Shown in pieces: positions 41,978 through 42,092 of a stretch of DNA of 42,092 nt. The first letter of the stretch is position 1. Every line of letters begins with the position of its first letter. The notes beneath the pieces were generated by a model. It saw only the letters and a program-made list of their open reading frames with translations. It did not search any database and was not told the DNA's origin. The stretch comes from Desulfovibrio sp. Lineage in GTDB: Bacteria; Desulfobacterota; Desulfovibrionia; Desulfovibrionales; Desulfovibrionaceae. Position numbers and translations under genes: made by a program. The DNA is taken from positions 1 through 42,092 of the forward strand of contig JAEEPQ010000006.1 in assembly GCA_016284885.1 (NCBI GenBank), in the 5' to 3' direction.

Positions 41978-42092
41978 ATGAACAATGAAATCCGCACCTG
42001 TTCGGGCATGCGTCCCACCGGTCCCCTCCACCTTGTCCACTACTTCGGCGCTCTCAAGCACTGGGTGGATCTCCAGCACACCCATCGCGCCT
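41978..42092 (+). CDS. trpS: Tryptophan-tRNA ligase, N-terminal fragment (runs off window)
   Basis: The first 38 codons of TrpRS: MNNEIRTCSGMRPTGPLHL continuing to HYFGALKHWVDLQ. This is the class I 'TGxxHxxH' ATP-binding region; the motif reads HLVH rather than the common HLGH, a form I recall from one TrpRS subgroup. It lies 22 bases after the M50 protease with GAAGGA upstream. The rest of the gene lies beyond the window. Confidence 0.9.
   Translation, partial: MNNEIRTCSGMRPTGPLHLVHYFGALKHWVDLQHTHRA

Overview
The window is a GC-rich bacterial chromosome segment whose gene set points to a member of the Desulfovibrionales (Desulfovibrio/Bilophila/Mailhella-like). The pointers are an ArsR-methyltransferase fusion (SahR type) in front of ahcY, a very large FAD/Fe-S/CCG lactate-dehydrogenase-like oxidoreductase, a TRAP transporter, an orphan modD, and a FAS-II-like gene set ending in bioF. 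The assignment is inferred from gene content and gene order; no rRNA is present.

Layout. 0.1-3.1 kb: surE, class II aldolase, and convergent queD-queE. 3.3-7.8 kb: six genes in one direction (hotdog dehydratase, SDR reductase, ACP-like protein, ketoacyl synthase, second hotdog-like protein, BioF-type synthase), best read as a dedicated acyl chain builder feeding biotin precursor synthesis. 7.9-11.2 kb: znuCB and a divergent secreted M23 peptidase with a long charged linker. 11.2-17.4 kb: housekeeping (murI, hisH, hisF, larE-like, a tiny basic protein, FmdB-type zinc ribbon, purB, pyrE). 17.5-21.9 kb: four exported proteins, one with many Sel1 repeats and three unassigned. 22.1-25.0 kb: a TRAP operon (dctP-dctQ-dctM order, minus strand).

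25.4-30.3 kb is the accessory region. It starts with a DUF2207 membrane-protein gene decayed by several frameshifts. Next comes a DUF4338 (DruA-like)/Tn5-type transposase truncated at both ends. An abrupt switch at about 28.43 kb leads to a strongly AT-rich island of about 1.65 kb. The island holds a three-gene minus-strand unit: a DUF3990-type ADP-ribosyltransferase-like gene carrying a single-base frameshift, a small unassigned protein, and a NADAR-type ADP-ribosyl hydrolase. It ends beside a tRNA-Ser(TGA) terminator. This looks like a horizontally acquired ADP-ribosylation toxin/reversal module and is the most interesting part of the window.

30.3-42.1 kb returns to GC-rich core genes: HU, the 1208-residue FAD/Fe-S oxidoreductase, a multi-pass membrane protein, a small unassigned protein, a DUF721 protein, sahR-ahcY with a readable promoter/operator, rnhA, a ThiS/MoaD-like protein, modD, an M50 protease, and the start of trpS, which runs off the end.
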